A stretch of 64,000 nucleotides of DNA from Owenia fusiformis (Eukaryota > Annelida > Polychaeta > Sabellida > Oweniidae), in the NCBI GenBank assembly GCA_903813345.2, contig CAIIXF020000011.1, forward strand, positions 26,838,166 through 26,902,165, given 5' to 3'. Position 1 is the first letter of the stretch; the number at the start of each line of letters is the position of its first letter. The position numbers and the translations under genes are program-made. Shown here piece after piece: positions 1 to 11,900 of this stretch. The notes under the pieces are model-generated. The model was not told the DNA's origin, made no database searches, and was given only the letters and a program-made list of their open reading frames with translations.

Positions 1-53
1 TTGACGGGATCACCAATAGGTGGGGACATTTTGTACACATTTGTGTTCTTGTT
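1..53 (-). mobile_element. Helitron-like element, 5' terminus (family C)
   Basis: Read on the - strand this begins CAAGAACAC and reaches ATGTCCCCACC, the same as the start of the complete element at 52834. The rest of the element lies beyond the window edge or inside the tandem units. Confidence 0.55.
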
Positions 54-1086
54 TAATCATATGTTTTTATCTTTTGTGAGGGTATACTCTGAATTTTAAT
101 GACAAATCTGTTCAGAGTAATACTGCATGTGAAGACCCATTTACTTCATCATAAAACTACCTGCTTTAATATTTTAGGAATTACCTTAGTTTTTTGGCAT
201 TCTGGGTAAATGTCAAGGCAGCCATTTTGGATTTTCTGTCCTAAAATCTTGTCTGTAAAGTCTTGTTTACATGTTTTCTGGTTAACTGTGTGACGGATCA
301 ATTTCAAATTTTCAGGGGTGGTTCTTAGTATGAAAATGTAGAACTGACCAATTCTTTGGCATTCTGGGTAAATTTTAAGGTGGCCATTTGGATTTTCCGT
401 CCTCAAATTGTGTCGGTAAAATCTTGTCTACTCATTTTTAGGATAACCATTTGACGGGATCACCAATAGGTGGGGACATTTTGTACACATTTGTGTTCTT
501 GTTTAATCATATGTTTTTATCTTTTGTGAGGGTATACTCTGAATTTTAATGACAAATCTGTTCAGAGTAATACTGCATGTGAAGACCCATTTACTTCATC
601 ATAAAACTACCTGCTTTAATATTTTAGGAATTACCTTAGTTTTTTGGCATTCTGGGTAAATGTCAAGGCAGCCATTTTGGATTTTCTGTCCTAAAATCTT
701 GTCTGTAAAGTCTTGTTTACATGTTTTCTGGTTAACTGTGTGACGGATCAATTTCAAATTTTCAGGGGTGGTTCTTAGTATGAAAATGTAGAACTGACCA
801 ATTCTTTGGCATTCTGGGTAAATTTTAAGGTGGCCATTTGGATTTTCCGTCCTCAAATTGTGTCGGTAAAATCTTGTCTACTCATTTTTAGGATAACCAT
901 TTGACGGGATCACCAATAGGTGGGGACATTTTGTACACATTTGTGTTCTTGTTTAATCATATGTTTTTATCTTTTGTGAGGGTATACTCTGAATTTTAAT
1001 GACAAATCTGTTCAGAGTAATACTGCATGTGAAGACCCATTTACTTCATCATAAAACTACCTGCTTTAATATTTTAGGAATTACCT
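1..1086. repeat. 450-bp tandem repeat, about 2.4 copies
   Basis: Position 1, 451 and 901 begin the same unit, and the copies look identical base for base. Each unit holds a Helitron-like terminus (reverse strand, ending near 53, 503 and 953), then about 133 bp of flanking DNA, then internal array sequence of the same Helitron-like family seen at 52834-53725. The third copy leaves the repeat at about 1086, where the flank runs into unrelated DNA. The 85-residue open frames within each copy are repeats of one another and are not genes. The window edge cuts the array. Confidence 0.9.
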
Positions 1087-2470
1087 CACTGAGATTGATA
1101 TTAAAATATAATTGATTTGTTAATTATCAATAAGGTTGGATTAATTATAATCAATTGAATAGTAGAACATTTTATTTCTATGAATATCATTGAAACATAC
1201 TGCATGCCACATGTACCAATGTACATGATTAGTTAAATGTGTATTTAAAATCACTGCAAATATAGGAATACCATACCCTTTTATATAGCAATTTATCATA
1301 TACATTTCCCAGCAAACAAGTGATAATGTTTGCTTTCCCTGTGCCATTGTGTAATTTGGACTTTAAAGCAGGACATAAAACAAAGTATCTTCATCATATG
1401 GGCTAATGAACAAAGTACAGATGGAACACTGAACTAGAACTTATAATGAATAAAAAGTAAGGAGTCAATTTCACAAGGAAAGATGTGGGCCCCAAAGGAA
1501 AGGGAAAAATGTTGAATATTGTTTCAAAATTCCAGGAAAAATTGTTTTAAAGAAAACAAGGCAAATAAACATGTAAGAATTAATTACTCACCTTTATCCA
1601 TATGTTGGTAGCAGACTCTTCTTCACAATCAATATATTTTATGTATGGATGTAGGGCTTTGTTCCTACAAAAAATAATGTAAATTATAAATAGCTTTATA
1701 TAATCGACATTTTGCAGCAACAGTAATTTAACCCTATCATTGGTGGTTGAGTCCATGTTAGGAAAGACCACCATCATTGCACTATTATTCCCCTCTGAAG
1801 GGCCAGTGATTTATTCATCTAAAATTTTCAAATTCATCAGTTTTAAATAAACCAATATCATTCATTGAAGGGGCTGTGATTCATTCTTGGTTTAAAAGTT
1901 CTAGTTGGTTTAAGGGGGAAGCTCACATAATCCGCATTAATTCTAATCTTCAATATCTCTTTTTATATTTAAGATTAGTTGGATTTTCTTAAATTAAACA
2001 AATTTAAAACTATCCTAATAAAAATAACTTACCCCTGTTATCATCAACATATTAGAAATAAATCCTAGAATCTTCTTCAAATTTCCAGCACCTAGGATTT
2101 CTCCAACTGTCATGCTTTTGTTATTTTCCTTTTGTATACTGTATAATCAATTGTCCAATGGAAATTATTCTGTTTGAAGATGTTAAATGTTACTTTTGTG
2201 GTGTATATTGCATACAGATACAGTTAGTAGCACTTAGGGAATAAGCTTTCAGATCAGTCCATTGAATCACTGTGTACCCTTTTTGAAATATTAGACTAAC
2301 CCAAACTTTACACTATCCAATGAAAGAAGGGATTTAAGTTACACCCATTCAAATTTTTGGCGGAAACAGGTTTAACAGACAATATTAGAAATTATTAACA
2401 TTTTGAAGAAAGAAATCTGAATTAAACAGTTAAATTTACACTGGATTATTGGAACATGCTTATGTACAGT
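1087..2470. other. no gene seen
   Basis: AT-rich sequence without convincing coding frames or repeats. A motif resembling an E2F site (TTTTTGGCGGAAA, about 2354-2366) lies roughly 110 bp before the ATG of the next candidate gene. That is suggestive only. Confidence 0.4.
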
Positions 2471-2621
2471 ATGGCAGATACATCAACAGGGAATTGTGAA
2501 TTTGGTAAGTCAATTTATCAGTTTATCATAATTTTAAGTCCAGAGTAGGATAGAAATATGTAAAAATAATTTAGAAGAGGGTTAAGCTTGAGAGGAGAAT
2601 TAAAGGTTTTGTGTAAAATTG

Positions 2622-2926
2622 GGGTGACTGGATAACCGGGTTGCCAGGTGACTTGGTAACATTCTTAGCAGGGCTAGGATTTGATTTTATGCCTTTCAGG
2701 TATTCTGATATTGAAAAAATAGTCGATTATTCAAAAAGTGCTTGGTCTCTGGTAGGTTTTTGATAAAAAGATAATGTTTAAATATAGAACAGTATAGTTT
2801 ACACTTAGGAGGCTGGGGCTATCATGTCAATTTGCTACTATATTAGGGGAAAATGTCCAACTTTGAAAGTTGGTAACCCTGCTAGACACATTAGGTACCC
2901 CGAGTCACCGGCTACCCAGTCATCTG
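2622..2926. repeat. imperfect foldback element in intron 1 of the candidate gene
   Basis: The left end GGTGACTGGATAACCGG is mirrored on the right as CCGGCTACCCAGTCATC. Internal words (AGCAGGGCTAGG and its counterpart) pair as well. Arms are about 60 bp and diverged, so this is probably an old MITE. Confidence 0.4.
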
Positions 2927-2975
2927 TTTTTTAGGCAGACCCTAAATAATATACATTTCTTTATAAATAACTAAT

Positions 2976-3197
2976 GTGACAGCCAAGGAGGATTTCCTCC
3001 CAGTGACGCCAATCAATATTCTGTTTCATATATGGGTATCACATAGCAATGTTATGAATACAAAATTCAATCAAGAATATCAGCCATTCTCCTGGCAGCC
3101 GTAGAAATATACAGGCAGGATCGGAAACTACCGCATCGATTGGAGATTAAAGAATATTGAGTTGGAACCCTGGCTTCCAATCCTCCTTGGGTGACAG
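2976..3197. repeat. short imperfect inverted repeat
   Basis: CCAAGGAGGATT near the left end and its complement AATCCTCCTTGG near the right end, with CAATATTCT also mirrored. It looks like a roughly 220-bp MITE in the same intron. Confidence 0.35.
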
Positions 3198-5018
3198 CTT
3201 AATCTGTTAATATGAGAATTCAAAATATTAAAATGACTCTTATGGTTTTTTAATCTTGTATTAGACAAAAACGTCAAGTCTGTGAGGTCAAATAATATGT
3301 TAGCACTGTTTATTTTGCAGAACCGCTAATACTAGAAAAGAGAAGGCTTTAGATGTAGATCTTATGAAGACAACACTCCTGGATGCATTTACTTGTGGTA
3401 GAAAACACAATGCAAAACTAACTTGGAAAATATGAGATGGCAACTAAGGTACCAACATTTGAAACAGGGCCAATATCATTTGAAAATCGACTTGCCGAGC
3501 TATACAAAGTGACAAAAGTCAGTGAACATAACAAAGAGAGTTTGCATATATTGGAAGGAATCTATGTTTGCATTGCAAGTATGTAACACCATCATCAAAA
3601 TGTATATTTAATTTAAAAAAAAAATTTGTTTGTTTTAAATTCTACTTACGGTAATTAATTTACTTATTCTTACTTGACATTGATAGACTGATAATTAATA
3701 TTTCAGAAAATCCGGTCAAACTCTCATGGCTATATGAGAAGGACATACACATGAGTCAAAAAAGAAAGTGATTAATCTTAACAGCATTATTGAGCGAACA
3801 AAGTCGAGGTCTGCAGAAAAAGGTATGAGCATTACATTGAATCAAAACACAATAATGGTCAAAAAAGTATATTCCACTCAAATTATTATATTAATCCATT
3901 ACACTCCATATAAAATTTGAAGTGTGGTATTTTCCCGCTTATTTTGTTATTTTTCTTTATTATTAGGAGTGTCTGTCTGCTTTTGTGTGTCCATCCGTCA
4001 AGTTGAGTCTTCATGATAACATAGATAAAACTGTTTAATCTATTTTATTTCAGGTTGTTACCAGCAAATGTCCATTAAATCAGGGGGAAACCAGAGACCC
4101 CGCCAAATAAGACAGAAGTTTGAGGTGGAATACATAGTAGGATATAGAATGAGTCCTGGTGAAGCAGTGAAGATTGGTTTGGTTGTGAAAATTGGACATT
4201 AAAATTTACTTTTAACGGGATATCAATTGAACACGGCAAACTTTATATCCAATGGCATCTACTGAACCATGACTATTGACAGGAAACTTAAAATTGAAGT
4301 TAAGCATTCGCTTTAACACAGTCCAATTAATTGAATCCCACAACAAATCAGAAATAAGATCAACTTACAACAAAATTAAAAAAACATTGACACCCCCCGC
4401 CACAATTTGAGACACACAGATAAATACTATTAATCTAGTATTTTGACAGCTACAAATTGTCAAATATCTATCAAATGAAGTGAAAGTGACATGGTTCACT
4501 TTTCCCTTGGGTTGTACATTGTATATTATACCTTTTATATTTACTATATAGTTACTATACTAGTATCATAATAGTTATTAACAAAAGAATTTGATTGTAA
4601 ATAGTTCATCAATTTTAAATCAGCTTCAATCATGTGATGCAGAATGTACGTTAACATCTCTAAGTTAAAAGGATCAAATAAATGAAAAATCAAATGAAAT
4701 GGAATGGAATAACTTAACAACTTTTTCTGTATGTACTGAGTGGACTCAAAAATATGTGCTGAAATATATTATTAAAGTAGTCAGACATACAATTTGATGA
4801 ACTTAAGGTTGAACATACACATTTTGTAATGATGTACAGTAGATTAAACCATGAGAACTGTCACTGAGAACCATATATAAAAAGAAATTGTTATTTCCTA
4901 ATTACTTTGATGTGAATTAGAGTATATTACGTCCATTTCTGTCAGAAAAGTATGGATAATGTGGTCATATGCAACATTGCATAACTTAATTAGGGTTCAC
5001 CTCACTATGATCAGTCCA

Positions 5019-5687
5019 TGTCTGAATTCAGACAGTTGAATCAGTTTTCTAACATGGAAAAGCCTATGTCTGAATTCAGACACAGTCTCATTATAGTGAG
5101 ATGAATGTGTTTATGTGTCTGAATTCAGACAAGATTTCAATCTGAGAAAATTGATACTGATTTCCACTGTCTGAATTCAGACACAACACATAAGATAAAC
5201 AAATTCATCTTACTATTATCAAATTGTGTCTGAATTCAGACAGTTGAAATCAGCTTCTGTTTTCTAATATGGAAAAGCCTGTGTCTGAATTCAGACACAA
5301 GAGATAAACAAATTCATTTTACTATTAACAAATTGTGTCTGAATTCAGACAGTTGAAATCAGCTTCTGTTTTCTAATATGGAAAAGCCTGTGTCTGAATT
5401 CAGACACAAGAGATAAACAAATTCATCTTACTATTAACAAATTGTGTCTGAATTCAGACAGTTGAAATCAGCTTCTGTTTTCTAATATGGAAAAGCCTGT
5501 GTCTGAATTCAGACACAAGAGATAAACAAATTCATCTTACTATTATCAAGTTGTGTCTGAATTCAGACAGTGAAAATTTAGGTTTCTTATAGATTAGAAA
5601 GCCGCTGCCTGAATTCAGACACAGAATATTCAAGTATAAGATACACTATATGTTTAGCTAATTAATGTTTCTGTCTGAATTCAGACA
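5019..5687. repeat. array of 13 copies of a 16-bp perfect palindrome
   Basis: TGTCTGAATTCAGACA occurs at 5019, 5067, 5116, 5168, 5227, 5282, 5336, 5391, 5445, 5500, 5554, 5606 (one mismatch) and 5672, with a degenerate half copy at about 5712. Steps are mostly 54-55 bp (48-66 overall). Between 5227 and 5553 two spacer types alternate: one begins GTTGAAATCAGC, the other CAAGAGATAAAC. That gives a dimeric unit of about 109 bp, about three copies. Each palindrome contains an EcoRI site and a CAGACA box on both strands. CAGACA is the Smad-binding CAGA box in vertebrate promoters; whether that matters here is inference. No gene is visible in it. Confidence 0.9.
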
Positions 5688-6330
5688 ACTTGTTTCCCTC
5701 TGAAATACATGTGCCTGAATTAATGTAAGAAGATGCAATGAATAAATATGTCATGAGTAAAAACACCTATAAAACAGTTTTGTTTAATACTTTTGTCAAA
5801 CTGGAAAAATGTCAAACTTCACTGGAACCTGTTAATGATAAAATATGTCAGTATGTCATCACCGCTTTAGTATTGCCCTTTGTCATTTAACTGTTTAAAT
5901 GCCCTCATCAATTTTGGGTTTTATGTCATGAAACAAACCAATTTTATTTTTCTTCTGTCTGAGTAAACAATTTTCATTTCCTTGTTATTCAGAGTACATA
6001 CATTTTTGACACTGATGCACTTCTTTAAGTTTAAGTGTTAACAAAGTATGACATTTTCAGTTTATTAAGATCAAATATTTTTGAGTAAAAAAGCTTGGCA
6101 GATTTGGGACCTTGGCATTTCTAACTGTCACTTTCTAAAATTGTTTTCTAGATTTGTTGAGCTCCATAGGAATTTTGGGAAATCAAGACCTGCTTGATTT
6201 TAAGCATGGCAATAACAAGACTCCATTTTTATTTTTACTTTGGTCGAGGCCCGGGTATACAGTCATTAATAAAAAATCAGTTTTATTCTTATTAATAAAA
6301 AAGCAGTCTTATTCTTATTCAATGTAAGTA

Positions 6331-8530
6331 ATATAGTAAAAGAGAGGTAGGTCACTTCGATCAGTAGGATCCCTAATCCAACTGTATTTCGTTCGCACTG
6401 GACGAAACCACAAAATTCTTTCGCCATGAAGGTCCAGGAATGATTTTTCTTTGGTAATTTCTACAATCCTGATATCTTTCTTTTCTCATCGTAGTTAAAA
6501 ACGCAAAGAAACACGCTTGCGAACTCTGCCAGGACACTTTTCCCAGGTCAAGAAGAAGTGAATTATTTCAACGCTTTTCATTGGCTTAGAAATGACCTCT
6601 ACGTCATCAAGAGGTCAAGTTATTTATACTGGCCGCCATCTTTAAAATTCACTTACGAACTAAAACTTTTATGCAGATATGTTGATTCTTACGAATATCT
6701 TAGTTTTATACGACTTCTGTTTAAAAGAAAAAGATAAAATATACTAGGGATTGTCATTGAGGTTAAAAAAGATCGACACATTTGCAGAAAATGAGGGTAA
6801 AATCCCCGTATTACAATTTCATTTCCCGGGAAATTACGTAGCATCACAAGTGTAATTAAATGAAAAATAAATATTGAAGACCCCTTTATTATTCAATCAT
6901 ATCTAAAAATACAAACAAAACATAAAAATATTATTTCAGAATTTATTTACAACTAAAAAATACCTAAAACAGCGCTTGCATTAGGCTCTGAAAAATGTGA
7001 GTCCCAATGAAGGAAAATTTTTTAAAAAGTGAGTCCCGACTGAAAAAAGTGTGTCCTCCAATATATAAGCTAAATTAGCTAAATTAGCTATAATGGGCTA
7101 TTTTGGAATGTGCATGACTTGATCTTACATGTCTTATGTGTTTTCAAAATGTTGCCATTCGTGCCATGTGATTTAAACATGTTCTTTATATTCAATTCAC
7201 TTATGTTATGTAACCTCCAGCCTGTTATAGTAAGTACTATTATACTGTGATTATCTTTATACTTGCTGTTTGCAGTTTGCACTGAACAACTGCTTGAAAA
7301 AATAAGAACATTTTTTAGTATGAATTTGTCTGACGCTCAGTAATTTAGTGTATCACTACATTTTCTACATTTTTTGTACTTAAGTAGTTTGTAGTTATTT
7401 GTATGCTTTGTATATGACCCCCAGGGCTGTCAACTGTCAACGGGGTAGGTACGAAAAATTTCCAATGAACATGCGTGACACATACGGGATTCGCGTGACA
7501 AATCCGAACAAATTGCGTTCGGTTTTTTCCCGCGTTCGTATTTTTACCGTATCGTAAACATATTTCGAAAAAATTTCTACAGAAATATTTTTGCTTGACA
7601 ATTACCAGGTAAAATGCGTATTTTGCGTGACATTTTCTGTCACGCAAAAAAAAGTGGCGTGACTTCAAATTCTTCAGCAAATGCGTGACAAATACGCAAA
7701 TTGCGGGACAGTTGACAGGCCTGGACCCCTGATGGGGATTGAAATACAATAAAGCTAATAAATTTGAAATTTGAAATTTGATCAGAATCCTCTGATTTAT
7801 ATCATAAATTAGACCATTTTGACGTTATATAATCACAAATAGACTACTTCACCTAGGTAAGTATGCATCATTTGTACAATTGAACTCATTTTGAAGGTTT
7901 TATATCAGCTTTTCAGTGAGAAAAATATGTCACATGCAAACTGATAACCTATTATCGCCCATTACAATAGTTCGTTTTTCTGCATTCCCTTTCTTTTTTA
8001 CTCAAAATAAAGTTGTAAATCTCACATATTTTGATCTTAATATACACCTCAAAGAAGTCAAACATGATCAACTATTGAGATTTTCAAGATTTTCAAAAAA
8101 TGTTCAAAGTTTTGACTCAATTTTTTTTCCGTCCCAAAAACGGAAATATTTTTTATTTTGCCGTCCTACAATTTTTTTTTGCGTCACTTACATGTAAGGG
8201 ACGCCGTTAATGCAAGCCCTGCTAAAATGAAACTTTCAAATCCAAAATGAACAACCAATCAAAATGCAGTTCGGCCTTCATCTCTTAGTACACATCCAAA
8301 GTGTCCTGGCAGACTTCGGTTGTTCGTTTTTGTTACAATTTACCTTATACGTTGTTGTGATAAACTGTTCTTATTTCTTTGTTTAATTATTAAGTTTTAT
8401 ATGTTGACGAGGGTTTCCTGTAATGTTAAAGAAATATATGCTGTATGTACCGAGATACACTGATGTGAACATAGTGACCCCTGGATTTTCTCGTGTAGAA
8501 CACTATCGAAGTGAACTACCTCTCTTTTAA
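6331..8530. mobile_element. large inverted-repeat element, 2.2 kb, decayed
   Basis: The left end reads AAAGAGAGGTAGGTCACTTC (from 6339). The right end is its near-complement (about 8505-8528). Further in, CTGCCAGGACACTTT at about 6536 is mirrored near 8300. This points to diverged arms of 200 bp or more. The interior holds a hAT-like MITE (7422-7723) and a dispersed repeat that recurs at 63620-64000. No transposase is visible. Promoter-like words in the left arm (CCAAT, YY1-type GCCGCCATCTT near 6632) are part of the repeat. Confidence 0.5.
7422..7723. mobile_element. hAT-like MITE, 302 bp
   Basis: Ends are CAGGGCTGTCAACTGTC and GACAGTTGACAGGCCTG, an imperfect 17-bp terminal inverted repeat. 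A direct repeat GACCCC flanks the element on both sides (7416-7421 and 7724-7729). The interior is rich in the word TGCGTGACA. The 134-residue - strand open frame across it is an artefact of these words. Confidence 0.65.
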
Positions 8531-8698
8531 TATACATGTATACACCACACATTACCAACTCAGTACACTAGGGGACTTTTTAAACATTTTTAACATATTC
8601 CTGGGCCTCAGTTGGTAACTGTTCATTGTAATTATGTTATACTCAGTTCATTCAGACGGATAATTGCTTTGAGACCCAGAGCCGAATAATAACTACTG

Positions 8699-8904
8699 CA
8701 GTGATCTCTGCAACATTAAAGCAGGTGGGCACAGCACCCACCTGATATTTTAAAAACAGACACACACTCACCTGAAAATCCATTTGCACCCACTTGAAAA
8801 TGAGAAAAACAATGAAAAATGTGCATATTTTGACCAGTTTTTTTCTGAATTGTGAACATGAGAATTTTGCCCCCACTTGAGAAAAAATCCTGTGGAGAAC
8901 ACTG
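8699..8904. mobile_element. hAT-like MITE, 206 bp
   Basis: Begins CAGTGATCTCTGCA and ends with GGAGAACACTG, near-complementary termini of the CAGTG type used by some hAT elements. No clear target duplication is seen. Three overlapping short - strand open frames here are shadows of this repeat. Confidence 0.5.
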
Positions 8905-11900
8905 CACTTGTCTCTGAATATGATGTTTGATGCTGATTAGATTTTATATGACCCAAAAAGGCCTTTCATTTCAGTTTCAATCACTTGAAACAAATGGCTG
9001 AACATTCTTTGACTGCAATTCTTTTTTAGGTTGCCAGGCTTTTAAACCTATTCTTTTGGTGCCATTATTTTTGGGTGACCCTAGAGACCATAGTGAATAG
9101 CACCTCCTATTCAAAAAGGTTTAAAGACAGACTTTTATAGTGGAGGCTCTGTCTTTAATGAAGCCATTTTTAAAGAAGCACCTATCAGAAATTGTTGATT
9201 AGATTCTTGTTCGGCATACTAAATAAAATGTTGACCTGACCTAAGTGTTGTTATTCCCTACCGATTTCTGTCATGAGCTTCTTTTGTCTGATATAATCTG
9301 CTCTTCATTATGTTACTGAGGTGTCAACATGCTAATTTCCGGACATATTGTGGGATACAAATCAAGACATTAATGTCGTTGAATAATCTATCACCTGGGT
9401 AATATTCCTGTGAATTATCACGTAAAGGAATGAAGTTTCAATAATACCAGGACATTGCTCTTATGCAAGGTTCTTCTCAGTATAGCACATTATTATTTAT
9501 TTATTTACTCTAATTGTCATACCTTGTTGTTACTACATGGTATATGATTATGAGCGTGATGTTGTACCCTGAAAATGAAAATTTAGATGCTACACATTGG
9601 TAACTATTTTTAGCAAACTCATGTTCCAGTAAGGCTGTAGGCTGTCATCGAAATATGAAGAGGTTCATTTTAACACATTGTATAAAAAGGGTTGAAGTAT
9701 TGATTGGTTGAGAAAAGATCAGTGCTTTAGGTTTAAAATGATTTATGACGCAGTCTGTCATATGGCAATGGTCATGATTCATGGTGGTGAGGCTGCTAAA
9801 CTGTAATAAGGTTTATTCTAGGCAGAGTTAACAAGGGTAGTTTATTACTCTACTTGACGCAAACAAAGCCAGAAATGACTCAATCCATTCTTTTCAGTGT
9901 TCTTTAGCAAAATAAAGATTAGCTTTTCATCCCCTTGTATTTGATAGAAAACACTGCCTCTGATACTAAAACCAGTGGAATCCACAATGATAGATCATTG
10001 TGACATTTACCAGAGATCTAATCACCCGTGTAAGGAAGTCAACTTTAAGCCTTTATGACTTAAGGGCAATGTTTTTTATGGCATTTGATGGGCTTTTTCT
10101 TTAAGGAAAACCTTAACTGATCTCTGTCAAATAAAATCATCAATTCCTGACAAGATATATTTGCTTTGAGAAAGACATTACCATAAGTTTGTTTGCTCGA
10201 TTGATATAAAAGTCAATTTGGATGTCTGTTGAACTAAAACCTGATTAAGAGAACATATTTTTTATTCACAATCAATACAGCTTAATGTACATCAGTAGGT
10301 TCTTACATAATGTAACATATTAATCATGGCACAAGTTTTTTTGACATTAAAGAAGGCCCCTTTAGGGAGATGATATTTATATTTTTTGAAGTTATTATTA
10401 TTAGGAGGTCCCTTCAGGCCAAACTTATAATAAAATGGGATCATTTGGTGGATTAACATAGCACTTCCTTATGATTCACTTGTTCAAGTAATACCAGCAA
10501 TCTGGCCTGCATGAAATCTTTTTTACTTAATTTTTTTGTTAAATTAAATGCCCCTCCCACATTGAAATCCTTGAAGTCCGCATATAAAGTTTAAACCACT
10601 TTAGCTTATATTGTAGTCTTACCCAATATTATTGGTTTTTGAAGGACTTTTTGTACGAAAAATCATGAAATTCTTTAAAACTAACTTTTAGAGGTTACGC
10701 ATATCTTTTTTTAATAAGCGATAATTCATACCAATGCACAGAATTCATCCTCACATGTTTTTTTGACGAAAAAATTAAGAAATTTTTTTCATAAGTAAGT
10801 GAGAAATGAACTCATCATCAATCCATGAAAATGGTTCAGAGAAAAATGCATTTCAAAATTTGAGTTCTCATAGAAACCAATGGTACAATAATATCTTAAA
10901 CATAATATATTCTTCCTTTTAATCTGGTCAGACAATCAGCATTGATTTAATTTTGAAGTTTAGCATATTTAGAAAAGATTGGCATAGTTAAAATGTTTTT
11001 GCCACCTGAGTGTTTCATCGATGATATCACTCAGGTTGCAAAATATTTTTGATATGCTAAAACATTGAAGTGGCACATTAGATATGGCATTTTATTATTA
11101 GTGTGTCCTTTGTTTAATCTTTTCATAAGTTAAGGTGTGAGAAAAATAATCTTTTTGAAATGTATTGTGGAATATTTGATGATTAAAACATTTAATCTTT
11201 TTTTGAAAATGGCAGGAAATTTGAATATTTGAGAAATGAAAAGCTAAGCTAACAACTTTTTTTTTCAAAAAAAATGTTTTTTTTCCAAAAATCTCTAAAA
11301 TAACTTTTAAAGTCATGGCAAATAGTAAATGAATGATAAAAACATATTTTCAAACATTACACGGGGACTTTAAGGCACTTAACGCTTCCATGTATTTCTT
11401 GACGTCCTAAAAGCTCCTCCATTAATTCAATGTGCCTCAAAGTGTTACAATAAGAATTCCTTAATGTCTTGATTCTTGAGAAGGTTCTTCCAAAAATGCA
11501 TACATGGTGTAATCCATGAGAGGACAACAACATTAAGCTTAAGAAGCATTTATATTTCATGCTGACATTATAACTACTGATTAACTAGCATTATGTATAT
11601 CAAGATGAACATCATTCTCTTTTAACATGACATAAATTGGAAGTTATAGGTTTTCACACTCATGATTAATTTAGCAGTCACGACTATCTCTTCAAATTGA
11701 ATAACAACTCTAGAAAAATGAGCCATGAAGTAAACCGTATAAGTGACATTCCAGGCACCTCCATTTAATGGCTGAGTGTAGGATCTCATTTCTCATCAAA
11801 AAGTTGTTAAGTGATCTTTTTCAGGAGAATTTGAGATCAAAGAGAAAGATATGAGTCCGTAAGCAGCAAGGGTTTTCTTTCATCTCACATAAAAAAAAAC

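Larger units (their letters stand above)
2471..4202 (+). pseudogene. unrecognised four-exon gene or young pseudogene
   Basis: Candidate coding exons are 2471-2504 (starts MADTSTGNCEF), 3321-3578, 3707-3822 and 4054-4202 (ends VVKIGH, stop TAA). Donors are GTAAGT, GTATGT and GTATGA, and every acceptor is a pyrimidine-rich stretch ending in CAG. All three introns are phase 1 and the phases agree across each junction. The frame holds across exon 2 to 3 and exon 3 to 4, but three single-base indels are needed: one lost base near 3345, one extra A near 3427-3430, and one lost A in the A-run near 3770. The predicted protein is about 180 residues, basic near its C-terminus (RTKSRSAEK, RPRQIRQKFEVEY). 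No domain is recognised. Intron 1 carries two foldback elements. A poly(A) signal AATAAA lies at 4677-4682. It could be a decayed duplicate, or a live gene with homopolymer errors in the assembly. Confidence 0.4.

Noticed and set aside
149-856. Two identical 85-residue - strand open frames
   Set aside because: They are copies of one stretch in a tandem repeat derived from a Helitron-like array; a related frame at 53310-53525 lies in the same array.
5019-5687. CRISPR array
   Set aside because: Spacing is regular, but the repeats are short perfect palindromes, the spacers themselves repeat, and the DNA is animal.
6575-6645. Promoter with CCAAT, CRE-like and YY1-like motifs
   Set aside because: It lies in one arm of a large inverted-repeat element and no gene follows on either strand.
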